Source: Thiocystis violascens DSM 198
Lineage (GTDB): Bacteria > Pseudomonadota > Gammaproteobacteria > Chromatiales > Chromatiaceae
DNA: 64,000 nucleotides
NCBI RefSeq assembly: GCF_000227745.2
Contig: NC_018012.1
Coordinates: 2,464,501-2,528,500, forward strand
Direction: 5' to 3'
Shown: positions 19,601-26,996 of the stretch, piece by piece
Layout: each line of letters opens with the position of its first letter
Position numbering within the stretch: position 1 is the stretch's first letter
Translations under genes and position numbers: made by a program
The notes under the pieces: model-generated
Told to the model about the DNA's origin: nothing
The model's input: the letters and a program-made list of their open reading frames with translations, nothing else
The model's database searches: none

Positions 19601-22135
19601 CACGTCGCCGCTGGCGTCGAGCAATTCCAGGGTGACGCCCTGAAGCGGCGCTTCGCCCGTCTCGAAGAGGCCGTTGTCGCGACCGGCGGCACTTTCGTCC
19701 ACGTAGACGTAGCCGGACAGTTGCGCCGGGATGGGCGGCAGGGCGAGTTCGCCGAAGTTGTTGTTGCGGCTGTCGTCGCCGGCGGCCAGCACGATGCCGG
19801 CGATGAGGTCATTGGTTGTGGTGCTGCCGCCCGTGGTGCCAGCGGTGTCCTTGCCGTCGTCGTAGCCGTCCGGCTGGCGTTCGCGCACGCTGTAGGTGCC
19901 GGCGGCGAGGTCGGTGAAGGCGTAGTAGCCAGTGGCGTCGGTGACGGTGGTGTCGATCACGTCGCCGCTGGCGTCGAGCAATTCCAGGGTGACGCCCTGA
20001 AGCGGCGCTTCGCCCGTCTCGAAGAGGCCGTTGTCGCGACCGGCGGCGCTTTCGTCGAGGTAGACGTAGCCGGACAGTTGTGCCGGGACGACCGGCGGGG
20101 TGAGTTCGCCGAAGTTGTTGTTGCGGCTGTCGTCGCCGGCGGCCAGCACGATCCCGGCGATGAGCTCATTGGTCGCGACGCTGCCGCCCGTGGTGCCGGC
20201 GGTGTCCTTGCCGTCGTCGTAGCCGTCCGGCTGGCGTTCGCGCACGCTGTAGGTGCCGGCGGCGAGGTCGGTGAAGGCGTAGTAGCCAGTGGCGTCGGTG
20301 ACGGTGGTGTCGATCACGTCGCCGCTGGCGTCGAGCAATTCCAGGGTGACGCCTTGAAGCGGCGCTTCGCCCGTCTCGAAGAGCCCGTTGTCGCGACCGG
20401 CGACGCTTTCGTCCACGTAGACGTAGCCGGACAGTTGCGCCGGGGCGGGCGGCGGGGTGAGTTCGCCGAAGTTGTTGTTGCGGCTGTCGTCGCCGGCGGC
20501 CAGCACGATGCCGGCGATGCGGTCGTTGGTGACGGTGCCGCCGAGCGTGCCGGCGGTGTCTTTGCCGTCGTCGTAGCCGTCCGGCTGGAGTTCGCGCACG
20601 CTGTAGGTGCCGGCGGCGAGGTCGGTGAAGGCGTAGTAGCCAGTGGCGTCGGTGACGGTGGTGTCGATCACGTCGCCGCTGGCGTCGAGCAGTTCCAGGG
20701 TGACGCCCTGAATCGGCGCTTCGCCCGCCTCGAAGAGCCCGTTGTCGCGACCGGCGGCGCTTTCGTCCACGTAGACGTAGCCGGACAGTTGCGCGGGCTC
20801 GGGCGGCGGGGTGAGTTCGCCGAAGTTGTTGTTGCGGCTGTCGTCGCCGGCGGCCAGCACGATGTCGGCGATGCGGTCGTTGGTGACGGTGCCGCCAAGC
20901 GTGCCGGCGGTGTCTTTGCCGTCGTCGTAGCCGGCGGGCTGGAGTTCGCGCACGCTGTAGGTGCCGGCGGCGAGGTCGACAAATTCGTAGTAGCCGCTGG
21001 CGTCGGTGGTGGCGGTGTCGATCACGGTGCCGGCGGCGTCGAGCAGTTCCAGGGTGACGCCGCTAATCGGCGCTTCGCCCGTCTCGAAGAGGCCGTTGTT
21101 GCGTCCGCCGGTGCTTTCGTCCAGGTAGACGTAGCCGCTGATGCCCGCATCAGGCTCGATATGGATATTTCTCTCGGTAATCCCAGCATCGATCGTTTGA
21201 TTGGATTCGCCAGAGGAAAGGGTGACGACCTGGCTGAAACCCGTCACCCCGTTCGCGTCGCTATCGGTAGCGTCGGTTGCGGCTGAGGCATCCTGGGTGG
21301 TTAGGAAGTGGCCAAGAGGGGCGATAAACTTGACTTGATAGTCGCCCGGCTTGAGACCGGCGAACTGGTAATAGCCTTGCTCGACAGCGGCGGTGCTGTG
21401 GTCATCGCCAGTGCGGGTGCTGCTGATTAAGGTGCCGTTGCCGTCGTAGAGTTCGACGATCACGTTGTCTACGCCCGTCTCGCCAGCGTCCTGGATGCCG
21501 TTTTCATTGGCGTCCAGCCAAACATAATTGCCAAGTTTAGCGTTTTGGAACTGCGTAATGAGCGGTTGAATATTACCAGCGGGATCGATCACCATCGTGA
21601 AAAACGTGTTTGAAGGCAATCCATCGTTACCGCTAGAAATCGCGGATTGTGCAGCCGCAATTAAAAAACCAACGTCGGCAGAATCAACAACGTTGCGATT
21701 ATTGTCCGTTAAAAAATTTTGATCGCTTTGCGCAATCTGCGCATCGCTGAAACCAAGCAATTTCCAAATCGCAGTCTGAATCTCTCCATAGTTGTATTGT
21801 CCAGCGAACTTGAGATCAGCAGTAAAATTCTGTGTCAATAGCCAATTAATCTGATCAACTTGATCCTGTGTTAATGAACTTAAGCCAGCTAGCGCGAAAG
21901 ATGACGGCGTGTTTGCGGCAAGATTTTGCGCTGAATAACTCGAGGGCGAGACGAGAATCGTCGCGGTGGGATTGAGGCAGTAAGCATCATAAATGCCATT
22001 AGAAATAGAGGGATCTGTGCTATTCGTAACAATCATGTCAAAATAGCTTGGATTATTAAGATCGGGTTGCTGGCCATAAGCCGTACCCGCAGTATTCGTA
22101 GCTGAAGATGTGACTCGAATGGTGAACGTGCTCAT
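16694..22135 (-). CDS. Giant SdrD B-repeat protein with calcium-binding C-terminus
   Basis: An 1813-residue extracellular or surface protein. Residues ~1-200 form an N-terminal domain with AYCLNP (Cys53) and EIQTAIW (Gln120), reminiscent of Cys-Gln thioester domains; this is suggestive only. An SdrD B domain (LGNYVWLDANENGIQDAGE) follows, then five almost identical 118-119-residue SdrD B units (~332-923), one more SdrD B, a ~180-residue beta-rich domain, and three further SdrD B domains to ~1620. The C-terminus has DxNxDG-type loops (DLNNDGIKT, DSNGNGRIDD, DINGDSVVDSSD), as in large type I-secreted adhesins. No classical signal peptide is seen, which fits that route. I chose the ATG at 22135 (AGGA nine bases upstream) over 22144. 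No transporter gene lies nearby. Confidence 0.88.
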   Translation of the reverse strand: MSTFTIRVTSSATNTAGTAYGQQPDLNNPSYFDMIVTNSTDPSISNGIYDAYCLNPTATILVSPSSYSAQNLAANTPSSFALAGLSSLTQDQVDQINWLLTQNFTADLKFAGQYNYGEIQTAIWKLLGFSDAQIAQSDQNFLTDNNRNVVDSADVGFLIAAAQSAISSGNDGLPSNTFFTMVIDPAGNIQPLITQFQNAKLGNYVWLDANENGIQDAGETGVDNVIVELYDGNGTLISSTRTGDDHSTAAVEQGYYQFAGLKPGDYQVKFIAPLGHFLTTQDASAATDATDSDANGVTGFSQVVTLSSGESNQTIDAGITERNIHIEPDAGISGYVYLDESTGGRNNGLFETGEAPISGVTLELLDAAGTVIDTATTDASGYYEFVDLAAGTYSVRELQPAGYDDGKDTAGTLGGTVTNDRIADIVLAAGDDSRNNNFGELTPPPEPAQLSGYVYVDESAAGRDNGLFEAGEAPIQGVTLELLDASGDVIDTTVTDATGYYAFTDLAAGTYSVRELQPDGYDDGKDTAGTLGGTVTNDRIAGIVLAAGDDSRNNNFGELTPPPAPAQLSGYVYVDESVAGRDNGLFETGEAPLQGVTLELLDASGDVIDTTVTDATGYYAFTDLAAGTYSVRERQPDGYDDGKDTAGTTGGSVATNELIAGIVLAAGDDSRNNNFGELTPPVVPAQLSGYVYLDESAAGRDNGLFETGEAPLQGVTLELLDASGDVIDTTVTDATGYYAFTDLAAGTYSVRERQPDGYDDGKDTAGTTGGSTTTNDLIAGIVLAAGDDSRNNNFGELALPPIPAQLSGYVYVDESAAGRDNGLFETGEAPLQGVTLELLDASGDVIDTATTDADGYYAFTDLAAGAYSVRETQPDGYDDGKDTAGTTGGSVATNDLIAGIVLAAGDDSRNNNFGELTPPIGKASLGDRVWSDCNANGIQDGTENGVAGITVNLLDASGQVAMTDVTDANGDYLFSDLEAGTYSIAVVAPIGYQFTAQNQGADDTKDSDVNASGLSVQTELVAGENDLSWDAGLFQTATTTAGQIVTFDFSGSSSTDGSDGNIRTYNDASGLSVKASAFSETNSGGTWAAAYLGSYTGGLGVTDSGEGSGSGNSHTVDNTGGRDNYVLLEFNQTVVLDKTYLGYVSGDSDVQVWIGSFANPYSNHLTLNSATLSGMGFTEVNTTTSSSARWADLNAGNVAGNVIVIAADTTDTSPEDYFKIQKLKVATQGSTPVCASEPAHLGDLVWQDDNGNGLQDQGEAGVANVVVQLKDASGTVIGTTTTDASGNYGFDVAPGSYSVKVVAPNGYVATSQNAGVDDAKDSDVGSNGETSLYTLTAGQTNLTVDAGIRISTPVPPAATASLGDRVWLDKDGDGKQDSDETTGVAGVTVNLKGAGADGAFGTADDIAASTTTDASGNYAFTSLTAGKYQVTFDATTAGSGYVLTKQNAGSDDAKDSDADRSTGKSQIVTLATGEANTTVDAGLYKKASLGDKVWDDMNHNNIQDASEPGIKNIKVTLTGAGSDGVFGNADDTTQTTTTNSSGNYLFSDLDPGDYKLTFDKANVWHYNYNTWNNMSNWKWAVKDAYSNSKDTIDSDVTGNAVSKTNVTSTGTITLESGENDMTWDAGITPIAIDLNNDGIKTLARTDSVATFDLLGNGAAIRSGWLSGEDGFLAIDSNGNGRIDDISELFGGLEKGDGFAKLKGFDINGDSVVDSSDAGFASLKVWQDINGNHQTDDGELLTLAEAGVSSLKTGFTELPFLDAQGNLLLERGSALLASGQAVEMTDVYFNVSAEDVSAAGIEVSGLASLMSADF
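19366..21140 (-). repeat. Five near-identical 354/357-bp tandem units inside the SdrD B gene
   Basis: The landmark gtagacgtagcc recurs at 19703, 20060, 20417, 20771 and 21125, giving periods of 357, 357, 354 and 354 bp. The units are nearly identical in DNA as well as protein, which implies recent duplication or gene conversion and a potential for copy-number change. Confidence 0.9.
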
Positions 22136-22426
22136 GGCATTCATCCTAAATAGTTAATTACAAGCTTGCATTGAATTTTGAGTCTGACCAGAAATCGAAA
22201 TAAATAAGCCAGAAAATACGTTAAAATACGCAACATCAGAGTTGCCGGAGTGTCCTAAATAAATATTTAGTAGCCCCCATTCTTCACAGTGGGCTCTAGG
22301 GCTTAAATCCGTATTTGGTAAAAAGCAGCGTCAACGGGAAAATTATGTAGATTGCGACACTATCGTCATTTTTACTAACCCCCCCTCCACATAAGAGAGG
22401 GGATCACATCTTGTTCAAATGTCGCC

Positions 22427-22579
22427 TTATTTTTTAACGCGACGTGAAACAAAGAGTGCCAGTGCTCCAATGCCAAGTAACGCAAGCGACTCCGGCTCGG
22501 GAACTGGGTTGAGCCCACCAGCAGCAAACACAGGCGCAGTAGCAACGGAAAGCAGCATGAGAGCAACAAATTGACGCAT
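22427..22579 (-). CDS. 50-residue PEP-CTERM mini-protein
   Basis: The whole product is a signal peptide (MRQFVALMLLSVATAPVFAA), a linker of about five residues, and a canonical PEP-CTERM tail: VPEPESLALLGIGALALF followed by SRRVKK. After removal of the signal peptide and of the tail by exosortase, almost nothing would remain. Its ATG at 22579 is 28 bases inside the window of a low-GC stretch, with a weak AAAG-type ribosome site. A CCCCTC/GAGAGGGG hairpin lies just downstream (22381-22402) and may terminate it. It is upstream of, and on the same strand as, the SdrD B giant. It could be a functional tiny protein, or a tail left over from a larger gene; the complete signal peptide argues against simple decay. 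Confidence 0.7.
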   Translation of the reverse strand: MRQFVALMLLSVATAPVFAAGGLNPVPEPESLALLGIGALALFVSRRVKK

Positions 22580-23375
22580 CGTCTTTACCTTCTAAAGTTC
22601 AGGTGATTGTGGGGTGTTAACAAGAAGGGCAAAATTCATGATTTACCCTTGCGATCATGCTTCAGCAACGACTGTGCCAAGCATTTCCAAGCATTGAAAA
22701 TGCTAAGTAAAATCTATCGATCTTGCGATTCTTCGATTTTCTGTCACCCAAGTGTAAAATTATCCGACAGCATCACGTAAACATCGGGGCTATAGCCACT
22801 CGATTTCCGCTCAAGAAACCATTAAATTTAATTTTTGATCAATCACTTAAATTCGATTTTCGGATCAAAACACAAGTGTAAAAAATTCCGACATTTTTTT
22901 GTCGACAACGCCGACTCTCAGACAGCATCAGGCAGACACTCCTCGCTGGCTCGGAGAGCCCGAGATCGGGGCGACGCCAAGGACCGAGATCGCGAAAGGC
23001 TCGAACGCGCGATAATAAAATCAAGAATTCAAATACCTTACAGTCGATCAAACGACAACGGAGGGAATCGGAAGAGGCGGTCCGCGCCCCAACAAGACAT
23101 CCGCTTTACCCCCGCATCCAGGCGTGACGCAAAGTTGTAAATAAAGCTGACACTGCTGTGCTGGATACGACTTCCCATCACCTCTTCCCATCACCTGTTT
23201 CCCTGCGCTTCGGATCGCTCGCCCACGCGAGATTTTACTGAACTTGGGAGAAACGGAGGGTGAGGGCAAGACGTTGCGCCAGATGCGCTCGCGGCGTATC
23301 GTTTCGACCTTTGCGGCCATTTCGCGCGATTTCGTCAGGATGCGCGCGCCAAACCGCTAGGGATTGTTCACGCAC
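22580..23375. other. AT-rich intergenic stretch without a supportable gene
   Basis: It has a marked AT-rich part at 22790-22910. A direct tandem CTTCCCATCACCT pair lies at about 23171-23196. Frames at 22835-23140 (+) and 23048-23320 (-) lack family signals and normal composition. The end of this stretch should hold the ferredoxin promoter, but I see no clear hexamers. Confidence 0.5.
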
Positions 23376-23639
23376 ATGATTCACAAGATCGAGGTTGAGG
23401 CATCTGCCTGTATTGGCTGCGGTACTTGCTGGGTGGCCTGCCCCCAAGCCTTCAAGGAACAGGATATTGGCGACGATCTCAAGGCGCTTCCGACTGGCGA
23501 TCTCGGGGATCAATTAATGATGCGCTCGGCGGCCGAAGGCTGTCCGACCCTTGCGATTCGGCTGTTCGACGAGTCCGGGAAGATGATTTATCCGACCGAG
23601 GCTGCAATCGCGGACCTTGATGCGGCGAGTCGCTGGTAG
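23376..23639 (+). CDS. Small 4Fe-4S ferredoxin
   Basis: An 87-residue electron carrier. The iron-sulfur motif is CIGCGTCWVACP, with a distant EGCPTLAI cysteine-proline that can supply the last ligand, as in single-cluster ferredoxins. The first motif carries four cysteines, so a second cluster cannot be ruled out, but there is no second full motif. It begins MIHKIEVEASAC, the usual strand before the cluster. The ATG at 23376 is preferred over a TTG at 23364. No redox partner is adjacent, so its role is open. It faces the antiporter gene. Confidence 0.85.
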   Translation: MIHKIEVEASACIGCGTCWVACPQAFKEQDIGDDLKALPTGDLGDQLMMRSAAEGCPTLAIRLFDESGKMIYPTEAAIADLDAASRW

Positions 23640-23772
23640 CTCTCGCAGCGACGCCAGGTGCGGCGGGATCAGCGTGAACGCACTGGGGAAATCGTCGCGC
23701 TGGAGACGGTTCAGGGTTTTGCGGACGTGCCGTGCCCGGTATTCAGGATTTCGCCTCTCTAACTCCGCCATG

Positions 23773-23812
23773 TGTGATGTCTGTCACACTTTGTCATGTG
23801 ATGTCGGTCACA
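23773..23812. promoter_or_regulatory. Two tandem TGTGA-N6-TCACA dyads (CRP/FNR-like)
   Basis: TGTGATGTCTGTCACA (23773-23788) and TGTGATGTCGGTCACA (23797-23812) both match the CRP palindrome exactly and start 24 bp apart. They are two copies of one 24-bp unit. They lie between two convergent genes, the second touching the antiporter stop, so the target promoter is not obvious. No gene is seen from 23640 to 23772. Confidence 0.5.
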
Positions 23813-25537
23813 TTATGCCGTCCCTGGAAGCTTCAATCCCACCTGCGCGATCCGGTCGTCCCGCACCTGCCGCACCACCAATTCCACGCTCCCCAGTTGC
23901 AACCGATCGCCGACGACCGGATGCGCGTTGAGCCCACGACGAATCAGTTCATCGAGCGTGAGTCGACGCTCGCTGTCGGCCAGACAGATCCCGTAAGCCG
24001 TGCACAGATCGCCCACGCGGGCATCGCCATTGAGGACGAACTCGCCAAAAAAGGCGAGATCGGAAAGACGCGCCGGGGCCGGGCTCGCGACGAACAAGCG
24101 ATCGAGAGTCGGCAGGTCGGCCGGATCCGCCATCAGATAAAGATAGTCGCCCGGACGCGGGTCGAGCGGTTCCAACTGCTCCAGCAAATGTCGGTCGCGC
24201 AGAATCGCCACCACCCGCGCGCCCCTGGGCAGGGTCAAGCCAGCCCGCTTCTCGATGACCGCTGGCGAATTCTCCGCCAGACGATAGCCGACCAGTTCCA
24301 GTTCCTGCTGACCGGGGATGTCAAGTTCCACCCGCTGCACCACCTGGGTGGTCGGCGGAATCTCCAGCTTCAGCAACCGCGCCAGCGATGACAGCGTCCA
24401 GCCCTGGATCAGCAGCGATAACAGGACCACGAAGAACACGATATTGAAGTACATCTGGGCCTGCTCCAGACCCGCCAGCAGCGGGAAGAGCGCCAGGATG
24501 ATGGGCACCGCCCCGCGCAGACCCACCCAACCGATGAACACCTGCTCGCGCCAGGGAAAGCGAAACGGCAGCAGACAGAGCCAGACCGCCAGCGGTCGCG
24601 CCAGCAGGATCAGCACCGCCGCGAACAGCAGCGCATCCAGCGCCACCGGCAAAAATTCCGAGGGGGTGACGAGCAGTCCCAACATCAGGAACATGCCGAT
24701 CTGCGCCAGACTGGCGATCCCGTCGTGGAAACGCTTGATGTCAAGACGAGACTGGAGCGGACGGTTGCCGACCACCAATCCGGCCAGATAAATGGCCAGA
24801 AAGCCGCTGCCATCAATGACCGCGGCGCTCCCGAAGAGGCTCAGGCCGCCCGCCAGGACCGCGAGCGGGTAGAGCCCCGGCGACATCGTCAGTCGGTTGA
24901 CCAGCCACACCAGACCGAAGCCGCCGGCCAGACCGATCAAGGCGCCCAGCCCCATCTGACGGACAAACTCGGTCAGCAGCGCCAGCCCTGGATTGCTCTG
25001 AGGATTGAGGATCAGCTCGATCAGCGCGATGGTCAGGAAGACCGCCATGGGATCGTTGCTGCCGGACTCGATCTCCAGCGTCGCGCCCACGCGCTGCTTC
25101 AACTCCAAGCCCCTGGAACGGAGCAGCGAAAACACCGCCGCGGCATCGGTGGAACCCACGATGGCGCCGAGCAGCAGCCCCTCAAGCCAGCCCAGGCCCA
25201 GCCACCAGACGGCGAACGCCCCGGTGATCAGGGTGGTGATCAGAACGCCGATGGTCGCCAGCCCGAGCGCCGGTTTGAGTCCGACCCGGAAATTTCGATA
25301 GGGGGTCGCCAGACCGCCATCGAACAGGATGACGGCCAGCGCCAGGCTGCCGAACAGGTGCGCCGCCTGCACGTCGTCGAACTCGATGCCGCCGGGGCCG
25401 TCCTCGCCGAGCAGCATACCGATGACCAGGAACACCAGCAGCAGGGGCGCACCCAACCGGCTGCTCAAGGCGCCGGCCAGGACACTGGCGAACAGCACGA
25501 CCGAGACGATCAGGATGATTTGATTGGTGAGGTCCAT
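23813..25537 (-). CDS. cvrA: K+/H+ antiporter of the CvrA (NhaP2) type
   Basis: Inner-membrane monovalent cation/proton antiporter, CPA1 family, for potassium and volume control. The 574 residues comprise about twelve membrane segments (first IILIVSVVLFASVLAGALSS), with the ion-site regions VGSTDAAAVFSLL and ESGSNDPMAVFLT, and WVGLRGAVPIILALFP in the later half. The cytoplasmic C-terminus has a TrkA-C-like section (ELELVGYRLAENSPAV) and a transporter-associated domain (GDARVGDLCTAYGI) typical of CvrA. It is followed by the two CRP-like dyads and preceded, 40 bases away, by ppnP on the same strand. Confidence 0.93.
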   Translation of the reverse strand: MDLTNQIILIVSVVLFASVLAGALSSRLGAPLLLVFLVIGMLLGEDGPGGIEFDDVQAAHLFGSLALAVILFDGGLATPYRNFRVGLKPALGLATIGVLITTLITGAFAVWWLGLGWLEGLLLGAIVGSTDAAAVFSLLRSRGLELKQRVGATLEIESGSNDPMAVFLTIALIELILNPQSNPGLALLTEFVRQMGLGALIGLAGGFGLVWLVNRLTMSPGLYPLAVLAGGLSLFGSAAVIDGSGFLAIYLAGLVVGNRPLQSRLDIKRFHDGIASLAQIGMFLMLGLLVTPSEFLPVALDALLFAAVLILLARPLAVWLCLLPFRFPWREQVFIGWVGLRGAVPIILALFPLLAGLEQAQMYFNIVFFVVLLSLLIQGWTLSSLARLLKLEIPPTTQVVQRVELDIPGQQELELVGYRLAENSPAVIEKRAGLTLPRGARVVAILRDRHLLEQLEPLDPRPGDYLYLMADPADLPTLDRLFVASPAPARLSDLAFFGEFVLNGDARVGDLCTAYGICLADSERRLTLDELIRRGLNAHPVVGDRLQLGSVELVVRQVRDDRIAQVGLKLPGTA

Positions 25538-25577
25538 GCAGACACCGGGGTTCGCGTCAGACGCGGGCTACCCGGCT

Positions 25578-25892
25578 TCAGGGCAGAAACGAACAGCAAT
25601 AATCCGTCAACGACCGTACCCTGACGCGGAACTTGGCATTGGCGGGCACCTCGAAGGATTCGCCCCCCTGAATCTGACGCCAGTGTTCCTCGTCGGGGAG
25701 CAGGACTTCCAGTTCTCCGCTCATGATTTCCATCAGCTCCCGCGCCTGGGTGCCGAACTCGAATTCGCCGGGCTGCATGATTCCAAGGGTTTTGATGCGC
25801 CCGTCGGGGAACGTCAGGGTGCGACTGGTCACCAGACCATCGAAATAACAATTCGCTTTTTTGGTCACGGCGACATTGGTGAATTCAGACAT
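25578..25892 (-). CDS. ppnP: Pyrimidine/purine nucleoside phosphorylase
   Basis: A 104-residue small cupin (YaiE/DUF1255) that phosphorolyses several nucleosides to base and ribose-1-phosphate. The family stretches are TLTFPDGRIKTLGIMQPGEF, then TQARELMEIMSGELEVLLP and FEVPANAKFRVRV, and it ends DYCCSFLP. The length is normal. It sits upstream of cvrA on the same strand and may be cotranscribed with it. Confidence 0.95.
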   Translation of the reverse strand: MSEFTNVAVTKKANCYFDGLVTSRTLTFPDGRIKTLGIMQPGEFEFGTQARELMEIMSGELEVLLPDEEHWRQIQGGESFEVPANAKFRVRVRSLTDYCCSFLP

Positions 25893-26005
25893 AACGACGT
25901 CTCTGGAGATGAATGGGGTTAAGGTGATTTCTGAAAAAACTTTAGCGATGTTCCGTTCGTCCTGAGTTTATCGAAGACGCACGGGAAATCCTCGGACTCG
26001 AAGCG

Positions 26006-26048
26006 TGAAGCCGTTCGTGGTTCGAGCGCCTCGCCACGAACGGCTTCA
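26006..26048. repeat. GAACGGCTTCA-type inverted repeat, copy B
   Basis: TGAAGCCGTTCGTGG (26006-26020) and CCACGAACGGCTTCA (26034-26048) are perfect inverses with a 13-base loop. The intergenic stretch 25893-26398 around it has no gene I can support; it includes an A9 run near 26259 and a fragment of an ATGATGGGTTTCG repeat near 26316. Confidence 0.75.
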
Positions 26049-26398
26049 GGCACGATGAATGGTATGAGCTTTTGTAGAAATCACCTAACCCGAATGATTT
26101 ATCAAAACGGGCGCTGCAGCGTTTGCGCGCGGCTAGACCCAGGCGCAACAGGCAAGCGTCGGCCAACCGGCCTGCCGGCCGAATCGCCGCTGAATCCGAC
26201 AGCGATCATCAGAGAAGCGAAACCCATCGTTCCCCACGCCGAGATGTCAGAATTGCGCAAAAAAAAACGCCCCGGTTTTCCGAGAACGTTCAGTGATGAT
26301 ATCCAGGTCCGTGGAATGATGGGTTTCGTGACCGATCCGCGTCGGCACCAATGAATCAATGTCGTGCCCTAGTCGCTCTCACCCATCCTCGCTACTGG

Positions 26399-26941
26399 TC
26401 ACTCCCTCGGATGTATTCCAAGTATCATGTTGGCAACGCGGTCTCGGAATATATACCGATCGGCGATCAGATCCTCGGTTGCGTTGAATCCATCTCGACC
26501 GCGGATTTCACCTTTCATCAACACGTAACGACAGCAGCACCACACGAAATCAATTCCACCGTGCTGAACAATAGCGGTTCTAACCACATCGTCTAGTAAA
26601 ATAAAGAGCTGGCTCAGATTGACCCTCATGCCTGGAGGGAGCAGCAGCAATCGCGTAACTGGATTCGGGTTCGCAATATGGTGGTTAGTAAAGTCCGTCC
26701 TAATAGCGTTTTCGGCGGCCACAAAGCCGATCTGGGTCATATTCGGCACTTGTTTATATTCGCCGATTACATTCTCAGGCTCTCCTCCGTAGGTTCCATC
26801 GACAACCTGATACGCAGCATTTGTCAGCAGGGTTTTTGCGTGATGGGTATAAAAAGCGACGGAACAACCTCTTGGCACTTGAGTAAAACCGTTTTCCGGA
26901 TCCCACTCGCCGTGCCCAGCTAAAAAAACAGTCAGACTCAT
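26399..26941 (-). CDS. Putative Stv-like domain protein at the edge of the T6SS cluster
   Basis: A 180-residue protein without a signal peptide. It opens MSLTVFLAGHGEW and then has VPRGCSVAFYTHHAKTLL; later come PPGMRVNLSQLFILL and IDFVWCCCRY. This pattern recalls the putative adhesin Stv domain seen in polymorphic toxins and T6SS cargo. That assignment is from memory of the motif order and is tentative. It begins 55 bases after the clpV stop on the same strand, so it could be transcribed with the secretion genes and be a cargo or immunity-related protein. Its GC content is lower than the T6SS genes, suggesting separate acquisition. Confidence 0.5.
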   Translation of the reverse strand: MSLTVFLAGHGEWDPENGFTQVPRGCSVAFYTHHAKTLLTNAAYQVVDGTYGGEPENVIGEYKQVPNMTQIGFVAAENAIRTDFTNHHIANPNPVTRLLLLPPGMRVNLSQLFILLDDVVRTAIVQHGGIDFVWCCCRYVLMKGEIRGRDGFNATEDLIADRYIFRDRVANMILGIHPRE

Positions 26942-26996
26942 AGATACCTCTATTCTGGATCAAATTGAAATACCAAGACGCCGAGAATGTCTGAAA

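Noticed and set aside
19366..21140. Regular repeats that might suggest a CRISPR-like array
   Set aside because: The period is about 354 bp and the repeat is coding with no distinct spacers, so these are tandem protein domains.
18794..21286. 830-codon plus-strand frame opposite the SdrD B repeats
   Set aside because: It is the antisense image of the tandem repeats; its repetitive Val/Ala/Gly content follows from the minus-strand domains.
22835..23140. 101-codon plus-strand frame
   Set aside because: Low-complexity charged sequence, no recognisable domain, no good ribosome site, atypical composition.
23514..23771. 85-codon minus-strand frame beginning under the CRP-like dyads
   Set aside because: Half of it is antisense to the ferredoxin and no family is recognised; kept only as a possible explanation for the dyads.
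26055..26359. Frames on both strands between ppnP and the Stv-like gene
   Set aside because: No conserved motifs; one runs through the dispersed repeat fragment and an A-rich run.
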